A stretch of DNA of 64,000 bases from an uncultured Alistipes sp. (GCA_944321945.1 CALUNE010000008.1:26548-90547); one strand, 5' to 3'. Shown: positions 1 through 10,159, numbered from the stretch's first letter. A program made the numbers and translations. Notes: a model not told the origin generated them from the letters alone.

Positions 1-1
1 C

Positions 2-781
<780 letters not shown>

Positions 782-816
782 TCCCGCGGCGGATCGAACA
801 CCGCGGAATACCGAAC

Positions 817-854
817 AAAAAGACCCCGGAAGCAACGGCCTCCGGGGTCTTTTT
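817..854. terminator. Bidirectional rho-independent terminator
   Basis: An A-run, a GC-rich stem (AGACCCCGGA pairing with TCCGGGGTCT) and a T-run lie between the convergent ahcY and M16 peptidase genes. Because A- and T-runs flank the stem symmetrically, it can stop transcription from both sides. Confidence 0.9.
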
Positions 855-897
855 CATCTCGGGCGGCCCGGTTCCGGACCGTCGTACGGAGAGGGGA

Positions 898-3798
898 TCA
901 GTATCCGAAGATCTCCTCCTGCGAGACGGTGGTAATGGGGCCCAACGTCTTGAGGAAGTTCATGTCGAGGTTCTTGATATCGCCCAGAATGCCGTAGGTG
1001 TAGGGGCGATCCTTGACCCACTTCTGCTGCGTGGCCTTCACGTCGTCGAGGGTCATCGACTGCACCTTCTCGAAGATCTGCCGGTCGCGGTCTTCCGTGA
1101 GTCCGAGGCGGCGCAGTGCGAGGTAGGAGTTGAGTACGTTGATTCCGGTGGTGCGGTCCGTGCGCAGACGGGTCAGAATGGCATCCTTGGCGATCTGGAA
1201 GGCGGCCGGCGATTCGGGCATCTGGTTGATGATCTCGTCGAAGGCCTCGACGGCGGTCTGCATCTTGTCGTTCTGCGTGGCGATGAACGAGATGTAGGAG
1301 TAGCTGTCATCGGCGAACGAGGGCGATGCGAGCCATGCCGACGCCGTGTAGGCCAGGCCGCGTGCCTCGCGCATCTCCTGGAAGCAGATCGAGTTCATGC
1401 TGCCGCCGAAGTACTCGTTGTAGAGCGTGATGCCGGGATCGTTCTTCACGTCGAAGGCTTCGCCGCGGTTCGAGTACTGGAAGTAGTAGAGCTGGTTGGC
1501 ATCGTACTGGGCCAGGATGACGCTGTTCTGCTCCGTGAGCTGTTTCTTCGGGTAGTGCTTCTCCAGCGGGGTGAGGTGTGCGGCGGCCTTGTGGTGATCG
1601 GCCAGGCTCTTGCGGACCTCGTCCCGGGTCATCGGGCCGTAGTAGAGCACCTCGTGCTGTTTGTTCAGCAGATCACGCACGCGGGCGATGAGCTCCTCCG
1701 ATCCGAGGGCCTGCAGCTGTTCATTGGTGAGCGTCGTGCGGCGGATGAACTCCTCGCCGTAGATGAGGTAGGTCTGCAGGGCGGAGAAGTTCTTTGCCTG
1801 GCTGAGTTTGGCGTCGGCGCGCGACTTGATCAGATCCTGCTTGAGGTTCTCGAGGATCGCCTCATCGGCGACGGCCCCGTTGATCAGCCCCTCGACGATC
1901 TCCATGGCCCGTGGCATGTTCTCGCTCAGACCCGAGATCGAGATGGTGCAGGTGTTGCTGCCGGCGCGCATCGAGAACGAGCAGGCGATGTCGTACATCT
2001 GCGAGGCGATCTGTTCGGCCGACATGGCTTCGGTACCCAGGTAGCTCAGGTAGTCGAAGGCCAGTTCGAGGGCGGGATCGTTCTCGAAGCCCGTGTCGAA
2101 GATGTAGTTGAGCGTGAAGATGTCGTTCAGGTCGTTCTTCTTGTAGAGGACGTGGATGCCTTCACGCACGTCGAACTGCGACATGTCGTTCTGGTAGTCG
2201 ACGAAGACCGGTTCGATGGGTTTCACCTCGGAGTTCTGGATTTCGGTCAGGAAGTCGCTCTGCTTGTCGCGGTTCGTGACGATCGGGGTGATCTTCGGGG
2301 CGGCGATCTTCTGGACGTTTCGGTCTTCACCCTCGCGTTTGAAGACGATGGCGTAGCTTTCGGGGCCGAGGTACTTGTTGGCCCAGTCGATGACATCCTG
2401 CTTGGTGATCTTCGACATGCGGTCGAGCTGAGCGACTTCGTCGGCCCAGTCCGTGCCGGCGATGAACGACTGCACGTACAGGTCGGCGCGCGAACCGTTC
2501 GATTCGAGCTCCTTCATCCGGTAGAGCTTGAAGTTGTTGATCGAGGCCTGGATGAGCTCTTCGTCGAAGTCGCCCGAACGCAGCTTGGCCACCTCGCCGA
2601 GGAGCAGGTCGCGAACCTCCTCGAGCGACTGTCCGGCCTTGGGGCTGCCACCCACGATGAAGGTGCTGTAATCGGGCTGGCCCGCGTAACCGCCGTAGGC
2701 CGAGAGGACCTTCTGCTGCTGGTTGAGATCCAGGTCGATCAGGCCGGCCTGACCGTTGTTGAGAATGGCGCTGGCGATCTGTGCCACGTCGTTCGGGTCG
2801 GACGACGTGCCCGGCAGCCGCCATCCCATCTGGACGTTGGCCGCCTCCAGACCGTACACCTCGCGCACGATGGGCTCGGTGATGGGCTCTTCGGGCTTGA
2901 TTTCGAGCTTCGGCAGGTTCTCGTTGGGCTGCATGTCGCCGAAGTACTTGTCGATGGTGGCAATCACCTCGTCGGGGTTCAGATCACCCGACAGACAGAT
3001 AGCCATGTTGTTCGGGACGTAGTAGGTCTTGTGGTAGTTCTTGACGTTGGTGATCGAGGGGTTTTTCAGGTGCTCCTGCGTACCCAGCACGGTTTGTGTG
3101 CCGTAGGGGTGATGGGGGAACAGGGCGGCATCGAGGGCCTCCCAGACCTTGCGGTTATCCTTGGTCAGGGACATGTTCTTCTCCTCGTAGATGGTCTCCA
3201 GCTCGGTGTGGAAGCCGCGGATGACGGGGTTGCGGAAGCGGTCGGCCTGGATTTTGGCCCAATTGTCGACCTCGTTCGAGGGGATATCCTCCTCGTAGAC
3301 GGTCATGTCCTGCGACGTGTAGGCGTTGGTTCCGTTGGCGCCGATGGCGGCCATCAGCTTGTCGTATTCGTTCGGAATGGCGATCTTCGAGGCTTCGTAG
3401 CTGATCGAATCGATGCGGTGGTAGATGGCTGCGCGTTCGGCTTCGTCCTCCGTCTGGCGGTAGACCTCGAAGAGCTGTTCGATCTGGTCGAGCAGGGGCT
3501 TCTCGGCGGCATAGTCCGAGGTTCCGAAGTTGGGCGTGCCCTTGAACATCAGGTGTTCGAAGTAGTGGGCCAGACCGGTGGTTTCGGCGGGGTCGTTCTT
3601 GCCGCCGACGCGCACGGCTATGTAGGTCTGGATGCGGGGCGTCTCTTTGTTGACGCTCATGTAGACCTTCAGACCGTTGGGAAGGGTGTAGATCCGCGTG
3701 TTCATCGGATCGCCTTCGACCGTCTCGTACTTGTATTTGCTGCAGGCAGCGGCGAGCAGCGCCACGACAACGACGGCCAGCGTGAGTAGTTTTTTCAT
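898..3798 (-). CDS. M16 family zinc metallopeptidase lipoprotein
   Basis: A 966-residue insulinase/pitrilysin-type (M16) peptidase. The N-terminus is a lipoprotein signal ending A-A-A-C-S with the lipidated Cys at about residue 19, so it is predicted to be membrane-anchored on the periplasmic side. The inverted zinc motif H-Y-F-E-H is at residues 78-82, and a downstream E-L-E-T-I-Y-E-E-K-N segment supplies the third zinc ligand. The length fits two fused M16 halves: an active N-terminal half and a C-terminal half without HxxEH, as expected for the family. It probably degrades oligopeptides in the envelope; the substrate cannot be inferred. It starts 16 bp downstream of the DUF456 gene, so the two are likely cotranscribed. 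Confidence 0.93.
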   Translation of the reverse strand: MKKLLTLAVVVVALLAAACSKYKYETVEGDPMNTRIYTLPNGLKVYMSVNKETPRIQTYIAVRVGGKNDPAETTGLAHYFEHLMFKGTPNFGTSDYAAEKPLLDQIEQLFEVYRQTEDEAERAAIYHRIDSISYEASKIAIPNEYDKLMAAIGANGTNAYTSQDMTVYEEDIPSNEVDNWAKIQADRFRNPVIRGFHTELETIYEEKNMSLTKDNRKVWEALDAALFPHHPYGTQTVLGTQEHLKNPSITNVKNYHKTYYVPNNMAICLSGDLNPDEVIATIDKYFGDMQPNENLPKLEIKPEEPITEPIVREVYGLEAANVQMGWRLPGTSSDPNDVAQIASAILNNGQAGLIDLDLNQQQKVLSAYGGYAGQPDYSTFIVGGSPKAGQSLEEVRDLLLGEVAKLRSGDFDEELIQASINNFKLYRMKELESNGSRADLYVQSFIAGTDWADEVAQLDRMSKITKQDVIDWANKYLGPESYAIVFKREGEDRNVQKIAAPKITPIVTNRDKQSDFLTEIQNSEVKPIEPVFVDYQNDMSQFDVREGIHVLYKKNDLNDIFTLNYIFDTGFENDPALELAFDYLSYLGTEAMSAEQIASQMYDIACSFSMRAGSNTCTISISGLSENMPRAMEIVEGLINGAVADEAILENLKQDLIKSRADAKLSQAKNFSALQTYLIYGEEFIRRTTLTNEQLQALGSEELIARVRDLLNKQHEVLYYGPMTRDEVRKSLADHHKAAAHLTPLEKHYPKKQLTEQNSVILAQYDANQLYYFQYSNRGEAFDVKNDPGITLYNEYFGGSMNSICFQEMREARGLAYTASAWLASPSFADDSYSYISFIATQNDKMQTAVEAFDEIINQMPESPAAFQIAKDAILTRLRTDRTTGINVLNSYLALRRLGLTEDRDRQIFEKVQSMTLDDVKATQQKWVKDRPYTYGILGDIKNLDMNFLKTLGPITTVSQEEIFGY

Positions 3799-3814
3799 AA
3801 ATGAGGTTTATTGT

Positions 3815-4327
3815 TTAGAAAACGGTTGCAAGCCAGTTGCGCAGAGCGGGCCACGTATCGGCCAGGATATGGATGAAGATGCCGATCGAGGCGATGAGTT
3901 TGATGCCGGTTCCGACGATGAACGAGAGGAACGATCCGCATCCCACGACCAGTGCCTTGGCAAAATCCTGCCGGTTGTTGAAGAGTTCGCCGACGACAGC
4001 GCCGAGGAAGGGGCCGAGGATGATCCCGACGGGCGGCAGGAGGAAAAATCCGACGAAGACGCCGACGGTGGCGCCGATCGATCCGGCGCGTGAACCGCCG
4101 AAGCGTTTGGTCATCCAGGCCGGGAGGAAGTAGTCGGCGACGCTGACCGCCACGCAGACGGCAAGCCATACCCAGAGGGCCGTGGCGCCAATCTGGGAGT
4201 AGGAGGTGAAGCAGGCGCACAGCAGGGCGCCGTAGGAGAGAATGGTTCCCGGAAGTGCCGGGACGATGCAGCCGGCGATTCCGAGAATCGCGAGCAGAAA
4301 GGCGCTTATCGACAGAAGAATATCCAT
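3815..4327 (-). CDS. DUF456 family integral membrane protein
   Basis: A 170-residue hydrophobic protein with about four to five membrane segments and the Gly/Pro-rich turns of DUF456, such as I-V-P-A-L-P-G and L-L-P-P-V-G-I-I-L-G-P-F. DUF456 proteins have no established biochemical role. The start M-D-I-L-L-S was chosen because it opens directly into the first membrane helix; an in-frame start 33 bp upstream would add a polar stretch lying on the promoter. It is the first gene of a probable two-gene operon with the M16 peptidase. Confidence 0.85.
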   Translation of the reverse strand: MDILLSISAFLLAILGIAGCIVPALPGTILSYGALLCACFTSYSQIGATALWVWLAVCVAVSVADYFLPAWMTKRFGGSRAGSIGATVGVFVGFFLLPPVGIILGPFLGAVVGELFNNRQDFAKALVVGCGSFLSFIVGTGIKLIASIGIFIHILADTWPALRNWLATVF

Positions 4328-4357
4328 AGCGGCTTGGGGGCGGTAGTCCGATCGAGA

Positions 4358-4365
4358 CAAAGATA
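4358..4365 (-). promoter_or_regulatory. Bacteroidota -7 element, DUF456/M16 operon
   Basis: TATCTTTG on the minus strand, about 30 bases upstream of the DUF456 start. It matches the TAnnTTTG consensus exactly. No clear -33 box was seen. Confidence 0.7.
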
Positions 4366-4376
4366 GAATTTTAAAT

Positions 4377-4408
4377 GGAAAAATCCCCCTTTTGAAGGGA
4401 GATTTTTC
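4377..4408. terminator. Hairpin with flanking A/T runs
   Basis: An inverted repeat (AAAAATC then CCCTT, pairing with AAGGG then GATTTTT) with one internal mismatch. It lies between the DUF456 promoter and the repeat region and could end a long 3' tail of the panC-panD transcript. Confidence 0.6.
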
Positions 4409-4860
4409 TATTGCTCGGCCCGACAGGCCGTTTTGGGGCGATTCGATGCTCCTTGATCATTAGCACTTCGGGACAGGCGTTTGGTCTGAGCCGGGATTGT
4501 CCGCCGCTTGGAGGGTTTCCTGCTTGCCTGCCGCTGCCCTCCATGGCACTCTTCGGTCTCCTTCTGTCCTCCTGAGGCTTCAGGGCTTTTCGGTGTCCCC
4601 TCTGTCCTCCTGTGGCTTCCTCTGCCCTCCTGTGACTTCCGGCGCTGTTCGGTGCCCTCCTCTGTCCTCTTGAGACCTCCTGTGACTTCCGGCGCTGTTC
4701 GGTGCCCCCTCTGTCCTCCTGTGGCTTCCTCTGCCCTCCTGTGACTTCCGGCGCTGTTCGGTGCCCTCCTCTGTCCTCTTGAGACCTCCTGGGGCCTCCG
4801 GTACTTTTCGGGGTTCTTCGTCTTCCTGCGGTACTTTCCACCACCCGGCCCGGCTCCGGA
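4409..4860 (-). repeat. T-poor intergenic region with 109-bp tandem repeat
   Basis: About 450 bp without a convincing gene, downstream of panD. Bases 4597-4682 recur almost exactly at 4706-4791, a repeat of 86 bp with a period of 109 bp. A shorter element (CTCCTGTGACTTCCGGCGC) occurs three times. Read in the direction of the panCD transcript, the region is rich in G and A and poor in T. An open frame runs across it on the minus strand, but its product is only Arg/Gly/Gln/Pro-rich repeat sequence with no fold or start signal, so it is treated as noncoding. Confidence 0.7.
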
Positions 4861-5220
4861 CTATTCGATGAGGCGGTTGGTCGCCGTGTCGGGGAAGATG
4901 ACCCAGGGGCGGAACTGCTTGGCGTCCTCGAAATCCATCAGGGCGTAGGAGGCGATGATGATGATGTCGCCGACCTGCACCTTGCGGGCTGCGGCGCCGT
5001 TGAGGCAGATGCAGCCGCTGTTGCGCGGCCCCTTGATGATGTAGGTTTCGAAGCGTTCGCCGTTGTTGTTGTCCATGATCTGGACCTTTTCCCCCTCGAT
5101 CATGTTGGCGGCCTCGAGCAGGGCCTCGTCGATGGTGATGCTGCCCACGTAGTTGAGATCGGCCTGGGTGACCGTCACGCGGTGGATCTTCGATTTGATG
5201 ACTTCGATCTGGAATTTCAT
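4861..5220 (-). CDS. panD: Aspartate 1-decarboxylase
   Basis: Converts L-aspartate to beta-alanine for pantothenate and coenzyme A synthesis. The 119-residue proenzyme is the usual length and shows the self-cleavage site in Y-V-G-S-I-T: Gly26-Ser27, where the Ser becomes the pyruvoyl cofactor. The Lys/His segment S-K-I-H-R-V-T-V-T near the N-terminus and N-G-A-A-A-R in the C-terminal half match the family. The start at 5220 gives M-K-F-Q-I and overlaps the panC stop by one base (TAATG), pointing to translational coupling. A longer open frame upstream is only overlap with panC. Confidence 0.97.
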   Translation of the reverse strand: MKFQIEVIKSKIHRVTVTQADLNYVGSITIDEALLEAANMIEGEKVQIMDNNNGERFETYIIKGPRNSGCICLNGAAARKVQVGDIIIIASYALMDFEDAKQFRPWVIFPDTATNRLIE

Positions 5221-6056
5221 TATCGGATACGGATGTTGTCGATTAAACGGATGTCGCCGGCCTGTACGGCGATGCAGCCCTGGATGCGTTCGCAGTCGTC
5301 CCAACTGTGGACCTCCTGCATCGTGCGGGCGTTGACCGACTGGTAGTAGATGACCTTGAGCAGGGGATTGCTCTCGACCTCACGTACGACCCACTCCTTC
5401 AGGGCCTGGGGATCGAGCCTCTTCGACATCTCGACGGCGCGGCGCAGCGTGGCGTAGATATGGGGAGCGGCGGCGCGGTGGGGGGCATCGAGCAGCTGGT
5501 TGCGTGACGAGAGGGCCAGTCCGTCCTCACCGCGGACGATCGGGCATTCGACGATCTGAACGGGCAGGTGCAGCTGTTCGACCATGGCGCGGATGACGGC
5601 GATCTGCTGGAAGTCCTTCTCGCCGAAGTAGGCGCGGGCCGGGCGCACGATCGAGAAGAGCCGGCTGACGACCTGGGCCACTCCGTTGAAGTGTCCGGGG
5701 CGTGTGGCTCCCTCCATGACCTTGTCGACCTGACCGAAGTCGAAGACGCGGGTGTCGGGTTCGGGGTAGATCTCCTCGACCGAAGGCATCAGCACGAAGT
5801 CGGCACCGGCATCGCGCAGCAGCGCTTCGTCGGCCTCCGGGGTGCGGGGATAGTGTTTCAGATCGTTCTTGTCGTTGAACTGCGTGGGGTTCACGAAGAC
5901 GCTTACGACGACCGTTTGGTTTTCACGCCGGGCGCGTTCGACGAGCGAGCGGTGACCTGCATGCAGGGCACCCATCGTGGGCACGAAACCGATCCCGGAC
6001 TGCTCCGTGCGATCGAGTTCGGCGCGAAGCTCTTTGACGCTTGTAAATACTTTCAT
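5220..6056 (-). CDS. panC: Pantothenate synthetase
   Basis: ATP-dependent ligation of pantoate and beta-alanine to pantothenate, using the product of the next gene, panD. It has 278 residues, normal for the family. The nucleotidyltransferase motif [10 protein letters not shown] has its HxGH at residues 32-35, and the second ATP motif appears as A-L-S-S-R-N. It forms a two-gene operon with panD and is divergent from the dipeptidyl-peptidase gene. A -7 box lies about 50 bp upstream. Confidence 0.97.
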   Translation of the reverse strand: MKVFTSVKELRAELDRTEQSGIGFVPTMGALHAGHRSLVERARRENQTVVVSVFVNPTQFNDKNDLKHYPRTPEADEALLRDAGADFVLMPSVEEIYPEPDTRVFDFGQVDKVMEGATRPGHFNGVAQVVSRLFSIVRPARAYFGEKDFQQIAVIRAMVEQLHLPVQIVECPIVRGEDGLALSSRNQLLDAPHRAAAPHIYATLRRAVEMSKRLDPQALKEWVVREVESNPLLKVIYYQSVNARTMQEVHSWDDCERIQGCIAVQAGDIRLIDNIRIR

Positions 6057-6106
6057 CTCTTTTCGAATGAAAATGAATTCGTCTCACTCTGAAACGGATT
6101 GCGGGG

Positions 6107-6114
6107 CAAAGGTA
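6107..6114 (-). promoter_or_regulatory. -7 element for panC-panD
   Basis: TACCTTTG on the minus strand, 50 bases upstream of the panC start codon, in the intergenic region shared with the divergent peptidase gene. Confidence 0.7.
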
Positions 6115-6158
6115 GAAATTCCCGCAGACATAACGAAGGAAAATTTCAAAAAATGCAC

Positions 6159-6166
6159 TATCTTTG
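6159..6166 (+). promoter_or_regulatory. -7 element for DPP III gene
   Basis: TATCTTTG, 24 bases before the chosen ATG at 6191. This position argues against the longer in-frame start at 6164, which would lie inside the promoter element. Confidence 0.75.
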
Positions 6167-6190
6167 ACGGAAACTAACGCCATACTGCGC

Positions 6191-8218
6191 ATGAAAAGGC
6201 TTTTTACCATTGCATCCATGACCCTTGTTTTACCTGTCATGACCTCGTGCGGCGACGCTTCGCAGAAGAGCGCGGCGCCGTGGATCGTCGATCGTTTCGA
6301 CGACATCAAGGTTATCCGTTATGAAGTTCCGGGCTTCGAGACGCTTCCGCTCGAGCAGAAGGAGCTGATCTACTATCTTTCGGAAGCGGCCAAATGCGGT
6401 CGGGACATCCTCTTCGACCAGAACTGCGCGGCGAACCTTCCGGTGCGCCGGACCCTCGAGGTGGTCTACGAAAACTACGCCGGCGACCGCTCGACGCCCG
6501 AGTGGAAGGCTCTGGAGAAGTATCTCAAGAAGGTGTGGTTCGCCAACGGCATCCATCACCACTATTCGAACGACAAGTTCACGCCCGAATTCTCGGAGGG
6601 TTACCTTCTGGACGTCATCGAGACGATTCCCGAGGAGAAGTTCGGCGACCTGAACGCCCTGCGCAAGGAGGTCTGCCTGGCGATCTTCGATCCGTCGATG
6701 TATCCCACGCGCCTGAACCAGCGGGCGGGCGACGATCTGCTGCTCACCTCGTCGAGCAACTATTATAAAGGTGTCTCGCAGGCCGAGGCCGAGAGCTTCT
6801 ATGCGGGCATGGCGGCGGCCGATGCGTCGGATCCCGAGCCGGTCTCCTACGGCTTGAACAGCCAGCTGGTGAAGGACGATGCGGGCAAGCTCGTCGAGCG
6901 TACGTGGAAGATCGGCGGCATGTACTCGGCTGCCATCGAGCGGATCGTCTACTGGCTCGAGAAGGCCGAGGCGGTGGCCCGCGAACCGCAGAAGTCGAAC
7001 ATCGCCGCGCTGATCGCCTACTACCGTACGGGCGACCTGAAGGAGTTCGACCGCTATAATATCGGTTGGGTGCGCGACACGGTTTCGAACGTCGACTTCG
7101 TCAACGGATTCATCGAAACCTACGGCGATCCGCTGGGCTTCAAGGCTTCGTGGGAGGCCAACGTGAACTTCGTCGATTCGGCGGCCTGCCATCGTACGGA
7201 GGCCATCTCGTCGAATGCCCAGTGGTTCGAGGACCACTCGCCCGTCGATCCGCAGTACCGCAAGAAGGTGGTCAAGGGGGTGTCGGCCAAGGTCATTACG
7301 GTGGCGATGCTGGGCGGCGACTGCTTCCCCTCGACGCCCATCGGCATCAACCTCCCGAATGCCGACTGGATCCGCAAGGAGTACGGCTCGAAATCCGTCA
7401 CGATCGACAACATCACCTACGCCTACGACCAGGCGGCACACGGCAACGGCTTCAACGAGGAGTTCGTGCTGCGGGCCGAGGACCGCGAGCGGATGGACAA
7501 GTACGGCAAACTGGCCGATGATCTGCATACCGACCTGCACGAGTGTCTGGGCCACGGTTCGGGACAGCTGGCTCCCGGCGTGACGGGCTCCGAACTGCGC
7601 AGCTACGGATCGACGCTCGAGGAGGCGCGTGCCGACCTCTTCGGCCTCTACTACCTGGGCGACGAAAAGCTGGTCGAACTGGGGCTTGTTCCGTCGTTCG
7701 ACGTGGCCAAGGCCGGCTACGCGCACTACGTGATAAACGGCTTGATGACGCAGCTGGCCCGCATCGAACCGGGCAAGAACGTCGAGGAGTCGCACATGCG
7801 CAACCGCAAGCTGATCTCGGAGTGGTGCTACGAGCAGGGCCGGGCCGACAACGTCATCGAGCTGGTCAAGCAGCAGGGCAAAACCTACGTGGTGGTCAAC
7901 GACTTCGAGAAGCTGCGCATGCTGTTCGGCAAGCTGCTCCGCGAGGTGCAGCGCATCAAGTCCGAGGGTGACTACGAAGCTGGCCGGGAGCTGGTCGAGC
8001 GCTATGGCGTGCAGGTCGATCCGACGCTGCACAACGAGGTGCTGGAGCGCTATGCGGCTCTCCATATCGAGCCCTACGGCGGCTTTGTGAATCCCGAATA
8101 CGAACTGGTCGAGAAGGATGGACAGATCGTCGACGTGAAGATCTCCTACCCGGCCAACTACGTGGAGCAGATGCTCGACTATTCGAAGAACTACTCTTTC
8201 CTGCCGAACGTCAACTGA
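6191..8218 (+). CDS. Dipeptidyl-peptidase III-like (M49) lipoprotein
   Basis: A zinc peptidase that removes dipeptides from the N-terminus of oligopeptides. The 675-residue product starts with a lipoprotein signal (P-V-M-T-S-C-G-D, Cys about 20), so it is predicted to be envelope-anchored rather than cytosolic. The M49 signature H-E-C-L-G-H is at residues 450-455 (the six-residue HExxxH form), followed by E-E-A-R-A-D, which holds the third zinc ligand. ATG 6191 is preferred because it begins the signal peptide and lies 24 bases beyond the -7 box. It stands alone as a transcription unit with a terminator behind it, and probably works on peptides alongside the other envelope peptidases in the window. 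Confidence 0.93.
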   Translation: MKRLFTIASMTLVLPVMTSCGDASQKSAAPWIVDRFDDIKVIRYEVPGFETLPLEQKELIYYLSEAAKCGRDILFDQNCAANLPVRRTLEVVYENYAGDRSTPEWKALEKYLKKVWFANGIHHHYSNDKFTPEFSEGYLLDVIETIPEEKFGDLNALRKEVCLAIFDPSMYPTRLNQRAGDDLLLTSSSNYYKGVSQAEAESFYAGMAAADASDPEPVSYGLNSQLVKDDAGKLVERTWKIGGMYSAAIERIVYWLEKAEAVAREPQKSNIAALIAYYRTGDLKEFDRYNIGWVRDTVSNVDFVNGFIETYGDPLGFKASWEANVNFVDSAACHRTEAISSNAQWFEDHSPVDPQYRKKVVKGVSAKVITVAMLGGDCFPSTPIGINLPNADWIRKEYGSKSVTIDNITYAYDQAAHGNGFNEEFVLRAEDRERMDKYGKLADDLHTDLHECLGHGSGQLAPGVTGSELRSYGSTLEEARADLFGLYYLGDEKLVELGLVPSFDVAKAGYAHYVINGLMTQLARIEPGKNVEESHMRNRKLISEWCYEQGRADNVIELVKQQGKTYVVVNDFEKLRMLFGKLLREVQRIKSEGDYEAGRELVERYGVQVDPTLHNEVLERYAALHIEPYGGFVNPEYELVEKDGQIVDVKISYPANYVEQMLDYSKNYSFLPNVN

Positions 8219-8239
8219 CACCGGCGGGAGGGCGGTTGC

Positions 8240-8270
8240 AAGGGGTCGGACGCGGGTCCGGCCCCTTTTT
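8240..8270 (+). terminator. Terminator after the M49 peptidase gene
   Basis: The stem AAGGGGTCGGAC pairs with GTCCGGCCCCTT and is followed by five Ts, 20 bases after the stop codon. Confidence 0.85.
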
Positions 8271-8284
8271 GCGTCAGAGACGGA

Positions 8285-8320
8285 TAAAAAATGAGGACGC
8301 ACCCCGACCGGGGTGCGTCC
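8285..8320 (-). terminator. Terminator after rubredoxin
   Basis: The stem AGGACGCACCCC pairs with GGGGTGCGTCCT; on the minus strand it is followed by a T-run. It ends the PH-like protein/rubredoxin transcript. Confidence 0.85.
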
Positions 8321-8343
8321 TGTCGTTTCCGATGATGCGGAAA

Positions 8344-8508
8344 CTATTCGGCAACCTCCACGAACTGGTCCTTGCCGACGCCGCAGACGGGGCAAACCCA
8401 ATCTTCGGGAATCTCCTCGAACGGCGTTCCGGGGGCGATACCTCCATCGGGATCGCCGACTGCGGGGTCGTATACCCAGTCGCAGACTTCACAACGATAC
8501 TTTTTCAT
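8344..8508 (-). CDS. Rubredoxin
   Basis: A 54-residue cytosolic electron carrier with one iron held by four cysteines, visible as C6-E-V-C9 and C39-P-V-C42-G. The Asp/Glu-rich middle and the aromatic residues W-V-Y-D-P are typical. The start M-K-K-Y-R-C-E-V-C gives the normal rubredoxin length; the upstream extension has no family support. In anaerobes rubredoxin commonly feeds peroxide- or oxygen-reducing enzymes, but no such partner is adjacent here. It follows the PH-like gene by 59 bp on the same strand. Confidence 0.97.
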   Translation of the reverse strand: MKKYRCEVCDWVYDPAVGDPDGGIAPGTPFEEIPEDWVCPVCGVGKDQFVEVAE

Positions 8509-8567
8509 CTTTTTTCGTCTTTTAAATGGTGAATAATGGTTTTCGATATGCAAATTGACTGCCGGGA

Positions 8568-9287
8568 TCACTCCGGCTTGTTTACGGTCTGAATGCCGGC
8601 AGCGGCGGCCTCGCCTCCGTTCTTCTCCAAAACGGCATCGGCTGCGTCGGCTGCCTGGTTTTGCGGGGAATGGCTTGTGTCGGGGAGTTTCCCGGACATT
8701 TCCCGGCCGGACGTTTCAGAAGTCCCGTCTCTCTTCTCTTCGGTTTCCTCGTCTTCCTCTTCATCCTCCTCGTCTTCCTCATCGGGCCGGTTTCCGCCGG
8801 GGGGTGTCAGTTCGGCTACGAGCCGGTCGGCATCCGTGCAGGAGACGTAGAGCCGATCTTCGTAGATGTCGGTGATCTCGACGAAGTTACGCCATTCGGA
8901 GGCGTAGATCCGCACGCGGTCGAGGCGTCTCAGATCGAGGAAGTGGCCGTAGTAGCCGAAGAATCCGTAGCCGCCGAAGATCGGGATGAGCCACTTCATG
9001 CGGCGGTTTTCGACGCGGCGGACCGAGGCGATCTCGTCACGACGGATCTCGGTAATGTCGAGCAGACAGCGGATCTCGACGCGGTCGTCCATGACGACGA
9101 TCTTGCGCGGAATCGACAGGGCCATCAGGGCGATCAGCGCCACGATGAACGAGGTGAACCACGCCGAGAGATAACCGCCCTCGTAGAGGTGGTAGAGCGC
9201 CCAGCCCAGCAGGGCAAAGACGGCCAGATAGACGATCGATACGTAGATCGTCCGGCGGGAGAAGCGGTATTTGTAGATGCTCTGCAT
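8568..9287 (-). CDS. PH-domain-like membrane protein with acidic tail
   Basis: A 239-residue protein with two adjacent membrane helices (about residues 13-33 and 40-58). A small beta-rich domain follows that resembles bacterial PH-like domains ([14 protein letters not shown], then [13 protein letters not shown]). The last 70 residues or so are low complexity: a run of Asp/Glu, then polar and Ala-rich sequence, likely disordered and cytosolic. The start was set at M-Q-S-I-Y-K-Y because earlier starts overlap ispD heavily. It follows ispD by 50 bp, so cotranscription is likely. Function unknown. Confidence 0.75.
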   Translation of the reverse strand: MQSIYKYRFSRRTIYVSIVYLAVFALLGWALYHLYEGGYLSAWFTSFIVALIALMALSIPRKIVVMDDRVEIRCLLDITEIRRDEIASVRRVENRRMKWLIPIFGGYGFFGYYGHFLDLRRLDRVRIYASEWRNFVEITDIYEDRLYVSCTDADRLVAELTPPGGNRPDEEDEEDEEEDEETEEKRDGTSETSGREMSGKLPDTSHSPQNQAADAADAVLEKNGGEAAAAGIQTVNKPE

Positions 9288-9337
9288 CGCGTGTTTCGGC
9301 TCTTGCGGATTGATTTCAAACGACGGATCCCGTCGGA

Positions 9338-10159
9338 TTATTGTTTGTCGGAGAGCGTTTGTTGCCCGCACGTCGGGGCAGCCTCCTGCCCGGGGCAGGT
9401 TTCAGCGGCATGGGTTGTCGGGGCGGGTTCTTCCGTGGGGTTGTCCGCATCGCCGGGTTCGTCCTCCCCTTCGCGGGCGGCAAGGAGGGCTTCGGCGATG
9501 AGGAAGTCCTCGGGGGTGGTGAGTTTCAGATTTCCGCGTTCGCCCCGTGCCAGGAAGACGGGATAACCGGCCGCCTCGACTACCGAGGCATCGTCGGTGA
9601 ACTCCGGGCGGAAGTCTTGTTCGAGGGCTTCGCGCAGCAGCCAGCTGCGGAAGATCTGCGGGGTCTGTACGATGCGCAGGCGACTGCGGTCGGTCGGATG
9701 CGACTTCGGGTCGGCGGCCTTCGGGTCGCCATCGATCTGGCGGAACGAATCGACGGGCTCCACGACGGGAATGGCGGCACCGTAGGTGAGGGCGGTCTCC
9801 GCCACGCGGCGGATCATCTCCGTGGTTCCCAGCGGACGTACGCCGTCCTGCACGGCGATCAGATCGGGATCGCTCCGCAGGGCCTTCAGACCGCAGCGGA
9901 CCGAGTCGAAACGCTCCTTGCCTCCGGCTGTTACGTGGTGGCGGGCCACCTCGAAACGGGCCGTGAGGTCCCGCCAGAAGGGGATGTGCTGTTCGGGGAG
10001 GACGACGACGATCTCGGCGCCGGGCAGTGCCGCGGCGAAGCTCCCGATCGTACGGGCCAGTACGGGCTGGCCGCCCAGCAGGCGGAATTGCTTGGGAATG
10101 CTTCCGCCCATGCGGCGTCCGCTGCCTCCGGCTACGATGATGACTCCGATACGTTCCAT
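9338..10159 (-). CDS. ispD: 2-C-methyl-D-erythritol 4-phosphate cytidylyltransferase
   Basis: Transfers CMP from CTP to methylerythritol phosphate in the non-mevalonate isoprenoid pathway; ispE, the next enzyme, lies at 34.7 kb. The N-terminal nucleotide-binding signature is A-G-G-S-G-R-R-M followed by P-K-Q-F. Q-D-G-V-R-P and the C-terminal T-T-P-E-D-F motif are also present. At 273 residues it is about 40 longer than usual. The extra part is an acidic, Pro/Thr-rich tail after the last motif and is probably disordered. It lies between the M23 peptidase gene (36 bp upstream) and the PH-like gene. Confidence 0.95.
   Translation of the reverse strand: MERIGVIIVAGGSGRRMGGSIPKQFRLLGGQPVLARTIGSFAAALPGAEIVVVLPEQHIPFWRDLTARFEVARHHVTAGGKERFDSVRCGLKALRSDPDLIAVQDGVRPLGTTEMIRRVAETALTYGAAIPVVEPVDSFRQIDGDPKAADPKSHPTDRSRLRIVQTPQIFRSWLLREALEQDFRPEFTDDASVVEAAGYPVFLARGERGNLKLTTPEDFLIAEALLAAREGEDEPGDADNPTEEPAPTTHAAETCPGQEAAPTCGQQTLSDKQ

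Noticed and set aside
4371-4844. 157-codon minus-strand frame across the 109-bp repeats
   Set aside because: The product is only Arg/Gly/Gln/Pro-rich repeat sequence, there is no promoter or recognisable start context, and the terminator-like hairpin at 4377-4408 lies inside it.
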